DNA of 64,000 nucleotides from Xenophilus sp. E41 (GTDB taxonomy: Bacteria; Pseudomonadota; Gammaproteobacteria; Burkholderiales; Burkholderiaceae_C): contig NZ_QPIB01000036.1 of assembly GCF_003671765.1 (NCBI RefSeq), positions 22,097 to 86,096 on the forward strand, written 5' to 3'. The position numbers and the translations under genes were made by a program. Numbering within the stretch: the stretch's first letter is position 1; every line of letters begins with the position of its first letter. The notes under the pieces were generated by a model. That model saw only the letters and a list, made by a program, of their open reading frames with translations, did not search any database and was not told the DNA's origin. Of the stretch, positions 37,028 to 45,022 are shown piece by piece.

Positions 37028-38260
37028 ATGACCCCAGCAGCCCTCGACGGTATCCAGGTCCTCGACCTTTCGCGCGTGCTCGCCGGCCCGTGGTGCACCC
37101 AGATCCTGGCGGACCTGGGGGCCGACGTGGTCAAGATCGAACGCCCCGGCATGGGCGACGACACGCGCACCTGGGGGCCGCCCTTCCTCAAGGACGAGGC
37201 GGGCCAGGACACGACGCAGTCCACCTACTTCACCGCCTGCAACCGCAACAAGCGGTCGGTCACCATCGACATGGCGACGCCCGAGGGGCAGGCCCTGCTG
37301 CAGCGCATGGCGGCGCAGGCCGACGTGGTGGTCGAGAACTTCAAGACCGGCGGGCTCAAGCAGTACGGGCTCGATCACGAGACGCTGCGCGCCGCCAATC
37401 CGCGGCTCGTGTATTGCAGCGTCACCGGTTTCGGCCACGACGGCCCGTATGCCGAACGCGCCGGCTACGACCTCATGATCCAGGCCATGAGCGGCATGAT
37501 GAGCATCACCGGCCGGCCCGACGGCGAGCCCGGCGGCGGGCCGCTGCGTGTGGGCGTGGCGCTCACCGACCTCTTCACCGGCTGCTACGCCAGCACGGCC
37601 ATCCTCGCCGCGCTGCGCGTGCGCGAACAGACGGGGCAGGGCCAGCACATCGACATGGCGCTGCTCGATGTCGGCATGGCGATCCTCGCCAACCAGGCCA
37701 GCGCCTTCCTCAACACCGGCAAGGCGCCACAGCGCCAGGGCAACACGCACCCCAGCCTTGCGCCCTACCAGGACTTCCCGACGAAGGACGGCGCCATGCT
37801 GCTGGCCATCGGCAACAACGGCCAGTTCGCGCGCTTCTGCGAGGCGGCGGGCCAGGCCGGGTGGGCGGCCGACGCGCGCTTCGCCAGCAACACGCTGCGC
37901 GTGAAGCACCGCGACGTGCTGATCCCCGCCATGGAGGCGGTCACCCGCACGCGCACCACCGCCGAGTGGGTCACGCTGCTGGAGGACAAGGCCGTGCCCT
38001 GCGGCCCGATCAACGACATCGGCGCCGCCTTCGACGACGCGCAGGTGAAGGCGCGCGGCCTGGCCGTCTCGCTGCCGCGTGATGCGGGCGACGGCATTGC
38101 GGCCATCACCGGCGTGGCCAGTCCGCTGCGCCTTGGGGCCACCCCGCCCGTGCTGCGCCGCGCACCGCCCGCGCTGGGTCAGCACACCGACGAGGTGCTG
38201 CGCGAGATGGGGTTGTCGGCGGCGGAGATCGACGCGCTGCGCACCGCAGGCGCCCTCTGA
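37028..38260 (+). CDS. Class III (CaiB/BaiF) CoA-transferase, likely glutarate type
   Basis: 410 aa of the formyl-CoA-transferase-like family. Blocks are GIQVLDLSRVLAGPWCTQ, LADLGADVVKIERPG, VVENFKTGG and the catalytic Asp148 in ERAGYDLMIQAMSG. Together with gcdH 134 bases upstream and a LysR regulator this is a glutarate/lysine-degradation arrangement, in which succinyl- or other CoA donor activates glutarate. Donor and acceptor are inferred from neighbours. No truncation is seen. Confidence 0.9.
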   Translation: MTPAALDGIQVLDLSRVLAGPWCTQILADLGADVVKIERPGMGDDTRTWGPPFLKDEAGQDTTQSTYFTACNRNKRSVTIDMATPEGQALLQRMAAQADVVVENFKTGGLKQYGLDHETLRAANPRLVYCSVTGFGHDGPYAERAGYDLMIQAMSGMMSITGRPDGEPGGGPLRVGVALTDLFTGCYASTAILAALRVREQTGQGQHIDMALLDVGMAILANQASAFLNTGKAPQRQGNTHPSLAPYQDFPTKDGAMLLAIGNNGQFARFCEAAGQAGWAADARFASNTLRVKHRDVLIPAMEAVTRTRTTAEWVTLLEDKAVPCGPINDIGAAFDDAQVKARGLAVSLPRDAGDGIAAITGVASPLRLGATPPVLRRAPPALGQHTDEVLREMGLSAAEIDALRTAGAL

Positions 38261-38297
38261 GCGGCGGCGGTGCCGGCCGGCCGCAAGGCTGCGTTGT

Positions 38298-38750
38298 TCA
38301 GCGCTTGCGCCGCATCGGCATGCGGTCGATCTCCTCGAAGACCGACTGCAGATCGACATCGGCCCCTTCGCGCATCTTCACGCCGCCGTCCTTGCCCACC
38401 AGCACGAACGCCGGTGCGCCGCCCGCCTCCACGTCGATGGCGCGCAGCAGCGCCGCAGTGCGCGGGGCGGCCAGGAGCCGACCGTCGCGCCTCCCCTGGC
38501 CGGCCACCACGGTGTAGAGCACCATCTCGCGGTCGCGAAACGCCTCGCGCCCGGCCGTTTCGGCCAGCGTCGCTTCCACCCGCCGCAGCAGCGGGTGGTC
38601 CGCATGCGGCACGACGACCACGATGGGGCGGGTCTTCCAGCGTTCGGCGACCAGCGGGTTGGTGCCTTCGGCACCGGCCGCCGCGGCGCCCAGGGGCATC
38701 GCCAGGCAGCCGGCGATGGCGAAACGGAACCAGTGGTGCCAGAGCTTCAT
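38298..38750 (-). CDS. Secreted DUF4174-like protein (150 aa)
   Basis: A signal peptide (FAIAGCLAMPLGAAAAGA) leads into a thioredoxin-fold-like sequence without a CXXC: RPIVVVVPHADHPLLRRVEA, RDREMVLYTVV and FVLVGKDGGVKMREGADV. This is the pattern I associate with DUF4174. It converges with the CoA-transferase gene. Function unknown, and the lack of cysteines argues against a disulfide role. Confidence 0.78.
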   Translation of the reverse strand: MKLWHHWFRFAIAGCLAMPLGAAAAGAEGTNPLVAERWKTRPIVVVVPHADHPLLRRVEATLAETAGREAFRDREMVLYTVVAGQGRRDGRLLAAPRTAALLRAIDVEAGGAPAFVLVGKDGGVKMREGADVDLQSVFEEIDRMPMRRKR

Positions 38751-38792
38751 GGGGACGGACCGCGTGCGATACCTGCCAGCGCGCGCTGCACG

Positions 38793-39170
38793 TCAGCTGC
38801 GCTTGAGCGGGTCATGGCCCCAGTTCATCAGCGACTGGCGCCAGGGCGTGTCGCGCACGTTCCCCGCGGGCCGTTGCGCCAGGTGGCGGTGCACGTAGCC
38901 CACCACCTTGCGCATGTGGGCCAGGTCGCCCGTGGTGAGGGCCTCGCGGTCCTTGCCCAGCAGCCGCACGATTCGCCGGCCCGACGCATGGCCCACCGAT
39001 TCCTTGCCTGGCGCGCCCTTGAAGCCGACGGTGCGCGATTCCTCCGTCTGCAGCCAGCGCTCCAACTGGGAAGGCGTCATGTTGACGGCAGCCTTGAAGT
39101 CGCTGAGCACGTCGTCGGTCTTCGCGTCGGCGTCGGCGTGCGCGCGGGCGCTGCGGGAGGAAGTGGCCAT
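38793..39170 (-). CDS. DUF3140-like protein (125 aa)
   Basis: A hydrophilic basic protein with AAVNMTPSQLERWLQTEES, KGAPGKESVGHASGRRIVRL and HMRKVVGYVHRHLAQRP. This matches the DUF3140 family, small proteins often found near DUF3175-like genes in stress-linked groups. ATG 39168-39170 follows an AGGAAG-like stretch on the transcribed strand. It follows an EamA transporter gene by 112 bases. Function unknown. Confidence 0.8.
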   Translation of the reverse strand: MATSSRSARAHADADAKTDDVLSDFKAAVNMTPSQLERWLQTEESRTVGFKGAPGKESVGHASGRRIVRLLGKDREALTTGDLAHMRKVVGYVHRHLAQRPAGNVRDTPWRQSLMNWGHDPLKRS

Positions 39171-39282
39171 GGGAAGGCGTGGCAGGGATGGGCGATGCGG
39201 CACTGTCGCGCCGGCCCAGGGCGGGGCCTGTCGTCGGCCGGGCGGGCCGGGCGTAGGTTGCCGCGCCGTCGCGCCGGGCCGC

Positions 39283-40191
39283 TCAGCCCGAGCGTTCCGT
39301 CGAGACCTCCTCGCGCGGCTGGAGCCGGGGCCTTGCCTCGCCGCGCACCAGGTAGACGCCGCTGGCGATGATGATGCCGGCGCCGCCCAGCGTCCACGCG
39401 TCGGGCACGGCCTGCCAGAACAGCCAGTCCAGTGCGATGCCCCAGGCCAGCGCGCTGTACTCGAAGGGCGCGATGGCCGCGGCCTGTCCGTGCCGGAAGG
39501 CCTCGGCGATCGTGACCTGTCCCAGGAAGCCGAAGACCGCCAGCCCGGCCAGCAGCCAGCCGTGCCCGGGCTGGATCGGCACCCACTGCGACGCCGCCAG
39601 CAGGCTGCCGCCCACCGCCATCGCCGCCGTGGTCCAGAAGACCAGGGCCGAACTCGACTCGGTGCGGCTGATGAGCCGGCCCAGCATGTTCGACAGCGCA
39701 TAGCAGGCGGCGGCCCCCAGCACGGCCAGCGCACCGGACGAGAGGAAGTCGCCCTGCTCGGGCCGCAGCGCGATCACCACGCCCGCGAAGCCCAGCCCGA
39801 TCGCGAGCCAGTGCCGCGGCAGCACCGACTCGCCCAGCAGCGGCACCGCGATCAGCACCATCAGCAGCGGCGCGATGAAGCTCAGCGTGTAGGCCTCGGC
39901 CAGGCCCAGCGTCTGCAGGCCGTACACGAAGAGCACCAGCATCGTCATGTTGAGCGCCGCGCGCAGCAGGTGCAGGCCCCAGCGCAGCCGGCGATGCACC
40001 AGCGCGCCCGCCTCGCGCCGCCACGCGATCCACACGCACACCAGCGGCAGGGCGGTGAGCCCGCGCAGTGCCATCACCTGCAGCGGCGGGTAGTGGCCGG
40101 CGAGCTGCTTGAGCAAGGCGTCCATGCAGGCGAAGAAGGCGCAGGCCAGCAGCATGGCGGCGATGCCGCGCAGGGTTCCGTGGAGGAGCAT
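39283..40191 (-). CDS. EamA/DMT-family transporter (302 aa)
   Basis: Ten predicted membrane helices as two EamA repeats. The first is recognisable by AFFACMDALLKQLAGHYPPLQ (residues 17-37), the second by ALSNMLGRLI. Drug/metabolite transporters export small molecules, but the substrate is unknown. The C-terminal tail (RLQPREEVSTERSG) is hydrophilic. Element B separates it from the CopD-like gene. Confidence 0.85.
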   Translation of the reverse strand: MLLHGTLRGIAAMLLACAFFACMDALLKQLAGHYPPLQVMALRGLTALPLVCVWIAWRREAGALVHRRLRWGLHLLRAALNMTMLVLFVYGLQTLGLAEAYTLSFIAPLLMVLIAVPLLGESVLPRHWLAIGLGFAGVVIALRPEQGDFLSSGALAVLGAAACYALSNMLGRLISRTESSSALVFWTTAAMAVGGSLLAASQWVPIQPGHGWLLAGLAVFGFLGQVTIAEAFRHGQAAAIAPFEYSALAWGIALDWLFWQAVPDAWTLGGAGIIIASGVYLVRGEARPRLQPREEVSTERSG

Positions 40192-40210
40192 GGAAGATCG
40201 TTCGCCGGGG

Positions 40211-40275
40211 TCTTGAACAAAAAGAGGCTGCAGCGCCCGCGCGACGGGCGCGAGCAGCTATGGAATCAATAGCAG
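40211..40275. repeat. Dispersed element B, copy 4
   Basis: GGCTGCAGCGCCCG and GGGCGCGAGCAGCTATGG arms give a hairpin, followed by ATCAATAGCA. It is the best preserved copy together with 52181. Position is between the EamA and CopD-like genes. Confidence 0.78.
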
Positions 40276-40288
40276 GCAGGTGGCGCGC

Positions 40289-40756
40289 TCAAGCGGCGCG
40301 GCCCACCAGCGCCACCGCGAACACGGCCGTGCCGAGCGCGAGGTTGGTCGCCACCAGGCGCCGGATCGTGGCCAGCCGCTCGCCGCCCTCGGGCCACTGG
40401 GCGGCGGCCACGGCACGACGCAGCGCGGGCAGGCCGCGGGCGCGCAGCCACACGTACACGCCGGTCATCACCAGCGCCAGCGTGAACATCGCGTGCACGC
40501 GCCAGTGCGAACCCGCAAAGCCGCCCAGCGTGGCGAACATCGCGAGGCCGCTGGCCCACAGCAGCGTGAGCGCGATGTCCACGCCGCGGAAGAAGCGGCC
40601 CAGCGCCGCCGCCATGAAGGGCAGGCGCTGCGGCGGCGCCAGCGTGGCGACCGCCGCCGGCCGCGCGGCGAAGTGCATCGCTGCCATGCCGCCGACCCAG
40701 AAGGCGGCGCTGGCGACGTGCAGGAAGAGGAGCGTGGCGTAGGCGAGGGCGTTCAT
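40289..40756 (-). CDS. CopD-like membrane protein (155 aa)
   Basis: Four membrane segments with FLHVASAAFWVGGMAAMHF near the N-terminus and RLVATNLALGTAVFAVALVG near the end. The H-containing first helix and W/GG pattern fit the CopD/DUF2269-like group that is tied to copper resistance or cytochrome-like membrane functions. No copper-binding partner gene is nearby. Start at the ATG at 40754-40756. The call is moderate. Confidence 0.7.
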   Translation of the reverse strand: MNALAYATLLFLHVASAAFWVGGMAAMHFAARPAAVATLAPPQRLPFMAAALGRFFRGVDIALTLLWASGLAMFATLGGFAGSHWRVHAMFTLALVMTGVYVWLRARGLPALRRAVAAAQWPEGGERLATIRRLVATNLALGTAVFAVALVGRAA

Positions 40757-40790
40757 GGGTCTCGGTTCTATGTGTCGGATCGGGCGGGGG

Positions 40791-42425
40791 TCAGGCGCTG
40801 CGGCGCGCGGCGGCACGCCGGGGCGGGGGCTCCAGCGCCAGCAGCTCGGCCGGCAACTCGTCGTTCCACACCTCGCGGAAGTAGGCGCGGTCGCTGGCCA
40901 CCAGCTGGGGCAGGGCCTCGCGCAGCGCACCCAGCGAGTGTGCCGCGGCGCGCAGGTCGCCGGCGTGCGCTGCGTACCACGCGTGTTCGAACAGCAGGCT
41001 GGCGTGCTGCAGGCCGGGGTAGCGGCGCTGGCCCTGGCGATGCTCGTCGAGCCGCAGCCGGGCCGCGTCCACCCAGCGCGCGGGCCAGACCGCGGCTGCG
41101 AAGGGCTCGGCCAGCGAGCCCGCCTGCGCCGCGAGCGCGGCAGGTGCCAGCGGCTGCAGGGCGCGGAAGGCGCGCAGCGTGCCGCCTGGCTTTGGCCGGC
41201 AGGCGCCGCGCGCGATGCGCATCAGGTAGATCGCGTTCCAGGCCGAGCGGCCCTGCACGTCCACCAGGCCGCTGAGCCATTCGCTGAAGGCGATCCACTG
41301 CACCGCCTGCGCCACGGCGTCCTCGCCGCCGGCGCTTTCGGCGGCCGGCAGCGCCAGGCCCACGCGGTCGAACAGCCACACCGCCATGCCGAGGTTCGCG
41401 GCCACGTGCTGGGCCGCGTCGAAGGCATGCGACTCGAAGGCCGCCGCCAGCGCGCGGCCGAAATGCTGCATCGCCTCCTGCGCCTGCACGGTGGCGGCGG
41501 GCGCGTCGTGCGCGGCCGTCGCCAGCGCACGCGAGCGGCAGGCCAGCGCCCACAGGTTGCTCCACTCGAAGCGCACCTGCGGGTGGTGGCGCAGCAGCGG
41601 CGCGTGCGCCGGGTCGGCAGCCAGTGCCGACAGCTGCGCCTGCGCCGCCGCCAGGTCGCGCGCCGTGTAGGCGCACCAGGCCGAGACGATGCCGGCCATC
41701 GCGCCCAGGTACTCGTGGCCGGCGACGTGCTGTGCCAGCCGCTGCCGCTGCAGCGCCTGCACCCGGCGCCGCGCCTGCGCCTCGTCGCCCAGGCGGCGCC
41801 ACAGCAACGCCTCGTTGAGCGTGACCAGTGCGCGCTGGAAATCGCCATGCGCGAGGGCGCCGGCCTGTCGCATGGCCTCCAGTGCGTTGGTGGGTGCCGG
41901 CGCGCCGCGCGGCCCGACCACCGGCGTCGCCCATCGGCCCTGGCGCATCGCCTGCTGGGCCGCGGCAAGCTGCTGCCAGAAGCGCGCGTCGCGCAGCTGC
42001 ACCCCGGCCGGTGCGAGCGGCGTCGTGGCGGGCGCGAGGTCCAGGCCCAGGAAGGAGGCGATCTCGTCCGCCGTGGCTGTTTGCCCTTCGACCTGCAGCC
42101 GCAGCCGCGTCGCCTGCGCCGGCGGCAGCCAGAAGGGCCCCTGGCTGCGGCCCTCGGCGTTGAGAAAGCGCGGGTCGCGCGAGGTGTCCGCGCCCCAGCC
42201 CACGGCCACGCCCCAGGCCTTGAAGTCGCGAAAGGCGCGGCTCACCACCATGCGCAGCGTCGCGGCCGAGGACACCTGGCCGCGCAGGTCGTCCAGGCGC
42301 AGCGGTGCGCCGTCGAGGCCGGCGCGGTGCAGCCGCACCAGCAGCCACAGCGACTGGTAGGGCGCGGGCCGGCCGTCGACGGACTGTGGCGACGTGAGTT
42401 CGACGGTGAGGGGCGGCAGGGCCAT
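40791..42425 (-). CDS. Large protein with helix-rich repeats and possible wHTH N-terminus, function unknown
   Basis: 544 aa from the ATG at 42423-42425. The frame is open further up to 42518, but the shorter start gives a natural N-terminus (MALPPLTVELTSPQ). Residues about 1-100 (YQSLWLLVRLHRAGL, VVSRAFRDFKAWGVAVGWG) look like a winged-helix-type DNA-binding or SARP-like domain. The rest is Ala/Arg/Leu-rich with alternating helices, like TPR/HAT repeats, and no catalytic motif. No family is recognised with confidence. It diverges from the class A beta-lactamase gene. A regulatory link is possible but only inferred. Confidence 0.6.
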   Translation of the reverse strand: MALPPLTVELTSPQSVDGRPAPYQSLWLLVRLHRAGLDGAPLRLDDLRGQVSSAATLRMVVSRAFRDFKAWGVAVGWGADTSRDPRFLNAEGRSQGPFWLPPAQATRLRLQVEGQTATADEIASFLGLDLAPATTPLAPAGVQLRDARFWQQLAAAQQAMRQGRWATPVVGPRGAPAPTNALEAMRQAGALAHGDFQRALVTLNEALLWRRLGDEAQARRRVQALQRQRLAQHVAGHEYLGAMAGIVSAWCAYTARDLAAAQAQLSALAADPAHAPLLRHHPQVRFEWSNLWALACRSRALATAAHDAPAATVQAQEAMQHFGRALAAAFESHAFDAAQHVAANLGMAVWLFDRVGLALPAAESAGGEDAVAQAVQWIAFSEWLSGLVDVQGRSAWNAIYLMRIARGACRPKPGGTLRAFRALQPLAPAALAAQAGSLAEPFAAAVWPARWVDAARLRLDEHRQGQRRYPGLQHASLLFEHAWYAAHAGDLRAAAHSLGALREALPQLVASDRAYFREVWNDELPAELLALEPPPRRAAARRSA

Positions 42426-42574
42426 GTGACAGGCGTTACAGCGGTGTGCGGCGAAGGGGACGACGGGGTTGGTCGCGGCGACATGGCTCCCTACGATGCG
42501 AAGCGTCGCGACATCCATTCATCCATTCCACCGGCGCCGCATTGTCGGCGCACCGCATCGTCCGGAGACCTCGA

Positions 42575-43480
42575 ATGCCCTTCCCCTCGGCCCCACTGGC
42601 CACCGCGTTCACCCGCCGCCATCTCCTGATGGCCGCCTCGCTGGCACCGCTGGCCGCCTGCTCGGCCACGCCGCGCGGCGCCTCGCGCGACCCTGCCGCC
42701 GCGCTGGCCCGCCTCGAGGACGGGCTCGACGGCCGCCTCGGCGTCTTCGCCATCGACACCGCGAGCGGCGCCACGCTCGGCCACCGCGCGAGCGAGCGCT
42801 TTCCGATGTGCAGCACCTTCAAGGCCATCCTCGCCGGCGCCGTGCTGGCGCGGAGCTGGCGCGAGCCGGGCCTGCTCGACGAACGCGTGCGCTACACGAA
42901 GGCCGACCTGATCGCCCATTCGCCCATCACCGGGCGCGAGCTGGCACGCGGCATGACCGTGGCCGAACTGTGTGCCGCCACCGTGCAGTACAGCGACAAC
43001 GCCGCGGCCAACCTGCTGCTGCGGCGCATCGGCGGTCCCGAGGCGCTCACGAAGCAGGCCCGCGCCTGGGGCGACAGCACCTTCCGCCTCGACCGCTGGG
43101 AAACGGCGCTCAACAGCGCGCTGGCCGACGATCCGCGCGACACCTCCACGCCCGAAGCCATGGCCCGCCTGCTGCGCACCCTGGCCGTGGACGACGGCCT
43201 GCCCAGCGCGCAGCGTGCGCGCCTGCAGGACTGGCTGCGCGGCAACACCACCGGCGGCGCGCGCATCCGCGCCGGCATGCCGGCGGCGTGGACGGTAGGC
43301 GACAAGACGGGCACCGGCGCCCACGGCGCGGCCAGCGACATCGCGGTGGTGTGGCGGCCGCAGGCGGCACCGCTGGTGCTCGCGGTCTACACGCGGCTCG
43401 AGGCGCAGGACGCGAAGCCGCGCGACGACGTCATCGCGGCCGCGTCGCGCATCGTTGCAGGCTGGGCCGCCGGGGCCTGA
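42575..43480 (+). CDS. Class A beta-lactamase (301 aa)
   Basis: Serine beta-lactamase with the full catalytic set: STFK with Ser80 and Lys83, SDN at 140-142, Glu176 in RWETALN and KTG at 244-246. The signal region (RRHLLMAASLAPLAAC) carries a twin-arginine pair and a lipobox-like LAAC at C29, so export by Tat and/or lipidation is possible. A Cys next to the active Ser (MCSTFK) is seen in some class A enzymes. Substrate spectrum cannot be read from the sequence. The divergent large protein at 40791 is the only candidate regulator. No AmpR-type LysR is adjacent upstream. Confidence 0.93.
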   Translation: MPFPSAPLATAFTRRHLLMAASLAPLAACSATPRGASRDPAAALARLEDGLDGRLGVFAIDTASGATLGHRASERFPMCSTFKAILAGAVLARSWREPGLLDERVRYTKADLIAHSPITGRELARGMTVAELCAATVQYSDNAAANLLLRRIGGPEALTKQARAWGDSTFRLDRWETALNSALADDPRDTSTPEAMARLLRTLAVDDGLPSAQRARLQDWLRGNTTGGARIRAGMPAAWTVGDKTGTGAHGAASDIAVVWRPQAAPLVLAVYTRLEAQDAKPRDDVIAAASRIVAGWAAGA

Positions 43481-43495
43481 ACGGAAGGCTCGTGC

Positions 43496-43690
43496 TCAGT
43501 CTGCCTCGCGCACCAGCGCAGGCAGTTCGCTGCGGCCGACGCCCAGGTCGTTGAGCTCGTGCTGCCCCAGCGCCATCAGCGCGCGTGCCTCCGCCTTCTG
43601 GCGCCGCACCAGGGCGGCGCGGTGCCACCATTGCTGCAGGCCGCGCAGCGGCAGAAGGGACGGGACGGCAGGGCGCAGGACGGCGTTCAT
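43496..43690 (-). CDS. DUF1127-domain small protein (64 aa)
   Basis: The core is HELNDLGVGRSELPALVREA with a preceding basic region (RRQKAEARALMALGQ), the typical DUF1127 (YjiS-like) layout with N-terminal hydrophobic/basic residues. Such proteins are linked to small-RNA or phosphate/stress responses in other bacteria. It diverges from a LysR gene by 114 bases and converges with the beta-lactamase gene. Confidence 0.85.
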   Translation of the reverse strand: MNAVLRPAVPSLLPLRGLQQWWHRAALVRRQKAEARALMALGQHELNDLGVGRSELPALVREAD

Positions 43691-43777
43691 GATCGGGCTC
43701 CAAGGCGTTCGGCAACAGGGCTGTGAGTGGGAATGGGGCGATCATGCGTCGGGGCCACCGATTGGAGAAGTTGAGAT

Positions 43778-43798
43778 TTCTGAGAGCTGTGATCAGAA
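43778..43798. promoter_or_regulatory. Candidate LysR site just before the LysR start
   Basis: TTCTGA-N9-TCAGAA is a perfect 6-bp-arm inverted repeat ending 6 bases before the ATG of the LysR gene (43805). The spacing suits autoregulation or control of the divergent DUF1127 gene. Confidence 0.5.
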
Positions 43799-43804
43799 TT
43801 ACTG

Positions 43805-44713
43805 ATGCGTCATCTCAACCTCGACCAGCTTCGCACCCTCATCGCCATCGCCGACCTGGGCAGCTTCTCGGCGGCCGCGCAGTCCTTGCACCTGGCGCAG
43901 CCCACGGTGAGCCTGCATGTGAGCGAACTCGAATCCCGCCTGGGCGTGCCGCTGCTGGTGCGCGCTGCGCGCCGCGTGCAGCCCACGCCTGCTGGCGCCG
44001 AACTGGTGGAGCGCGGCCGGCGCCTGCTGCGCGACGTGGACGAGGCCATCGACGCGGCGCAGCGCCGCCACGCGGGGCTGGAAGGGCGGGTGCGCGTGGG
44101 CGTGAGCACCACCGGCATCGTGGTCGACCTGCTGCCGCCGGTGTTCGAGGCGCTCGCCAAGCGCCATCCCGGCATCGAGATCGCGCCCATGTTCATCGGC
44201 TCCGAAGGCTCGGTCGCCGGGCTGCAGGCCGGCACGGTGGACCTGGCGCTGGTGTCGCTGCCGCAGCCCGCGCTGCCGGGCGTGCGCTTCACGCCGTGGA
44301 TGACCAACGAGATGCGTGCACTCGTGCCGGCCCAGTGGCCGGCGGTCAAGCGTGCGACGCCGGCCTGGCTGGCCGAGCGGCCCCTGGTCATGAACGAGCC
44401 GGGCAGCCGCATGCAGACGCTCACCATGGAGTGGTTCGCACGCGCCGGCTATGCGCCGCGCCCGCGCATCGAGCACAACTACGACACGGCCATGCGTGGC
44501 CTGGTCGAGGCGGGCTACGGCGCCGCGCTGCTGCCGGTGGCGCCCGGCGACAAGGCCTACGCCAACCCGCGCGTGCGCGTCGTGCCGCTCAGCCCGCGGC
44601 TGGTGCGCAAGCTGGTCATCGGCCAGCGCGCGACCGAATCGCGCGAGGGCGCCGTGGCCCGCGTGGCGGAGGTGCTGCTGGAGTTCTCGCGCGCCTGGGC
44701 CGGGCCGGCGTGA
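43805..44713 (+). CDS. LysR-family regulator (302 aa)
   Basis: N-terminal HTH (LIAIADLGSFSAAAQSLHLA, then QPTVSLHVSELESRLGVPLL) and a co-inducer-binding domain. The C-terminal half ends in EVLLEFSRAWAGPA. The target is unknown. The nearest candidates are the divergent DUF1127 gene and, less likely, the beta-lactamase. The downstream 309-base gap holds several hairpins. Confidence 0.88.
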   Translation: MRHLNLDQLRTLIAIADLGSFSAAAQSLHLAQPTVSLHVSELESRLGVPLLVRAARRVQPTPAGAELVERGRRLLRDVDEAIDAAQRRHAGLEGRVRVGVSTTGIVVDLLPPVFEALAKRHPGIEIAPMFIGSEGSVAGLQAGTVDLALVSLPQPALPGVRFTPWMTNEMRALVPAQWPAVKRATPAWLAERPLVMNEPGSRMQTLTMEWFARAGYAPRPRIEHNYDTAMRGLVEAGYGAALLPVAPGDKAYANPRVRVVPLSPRLVRKLVIGQRATESREGAVARVAEVLLEFSRAWAGPA

Positions 44714-45022
44714 GATGAGCCACCCCCCAAGCCGCTTCGCGGCTCCCCCCTCTCTGACGCCTTCGGCTTGGAGGGGGGCTGAGCCCGTACACGGAATGTC
44801 CAGTGGACATTTCGTGACTGGCGAAGGGCGAGGCCACTGGCCTCGCGCGGCCTGCAAGACCTCCCCAGAGGCCTGGCAAAGCCAGTTCCTCGGGTGCCCT
44901 GGGGGCTTCGCTGCGCTTGCCGGCTGGGCTTCAGGTTGTGGGAGGGCATGCGGTTCGGGTGGACCGCGGCCCTTCGGCGGGCCGGGCACATGTGTGCGGA
45001 CAAAGCATGGCGCACCTGCGCA
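44714..45022. repeat. 309-base gap rich in hairpins, no gene seen
   Basis: No credible coding frame is seen. It holds CCCCCCAAGCCG (44723-44734) paired with CGGCTTGGAGGGGGG (44764-44778), AATGTCCA-N-TGGACATT (44795-44811), and GCGAGGCC-ACT-GGCCTCGC (44828-44846). The first pair could terminate the LysR transcript. The rest may be a decayed mobile palindromic element. Confidence 0.55.

Noticed and set aside
40289..40756. Copper-resistance operon around the CopD-like gene
   Set aside because: No CopC, CopA or CopB gene or metal-binding motif lies nearby. Only the membrane pattern supports the call.
42575..43480. Carbapenemase assignment for the class A beta-lactamase from the Cys next to the active Ser
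   Set aside because: The partner Cys expected near the KTG motif is absent (KTGTGAHG), and the same Cys occurs in enzymes with other spectra.
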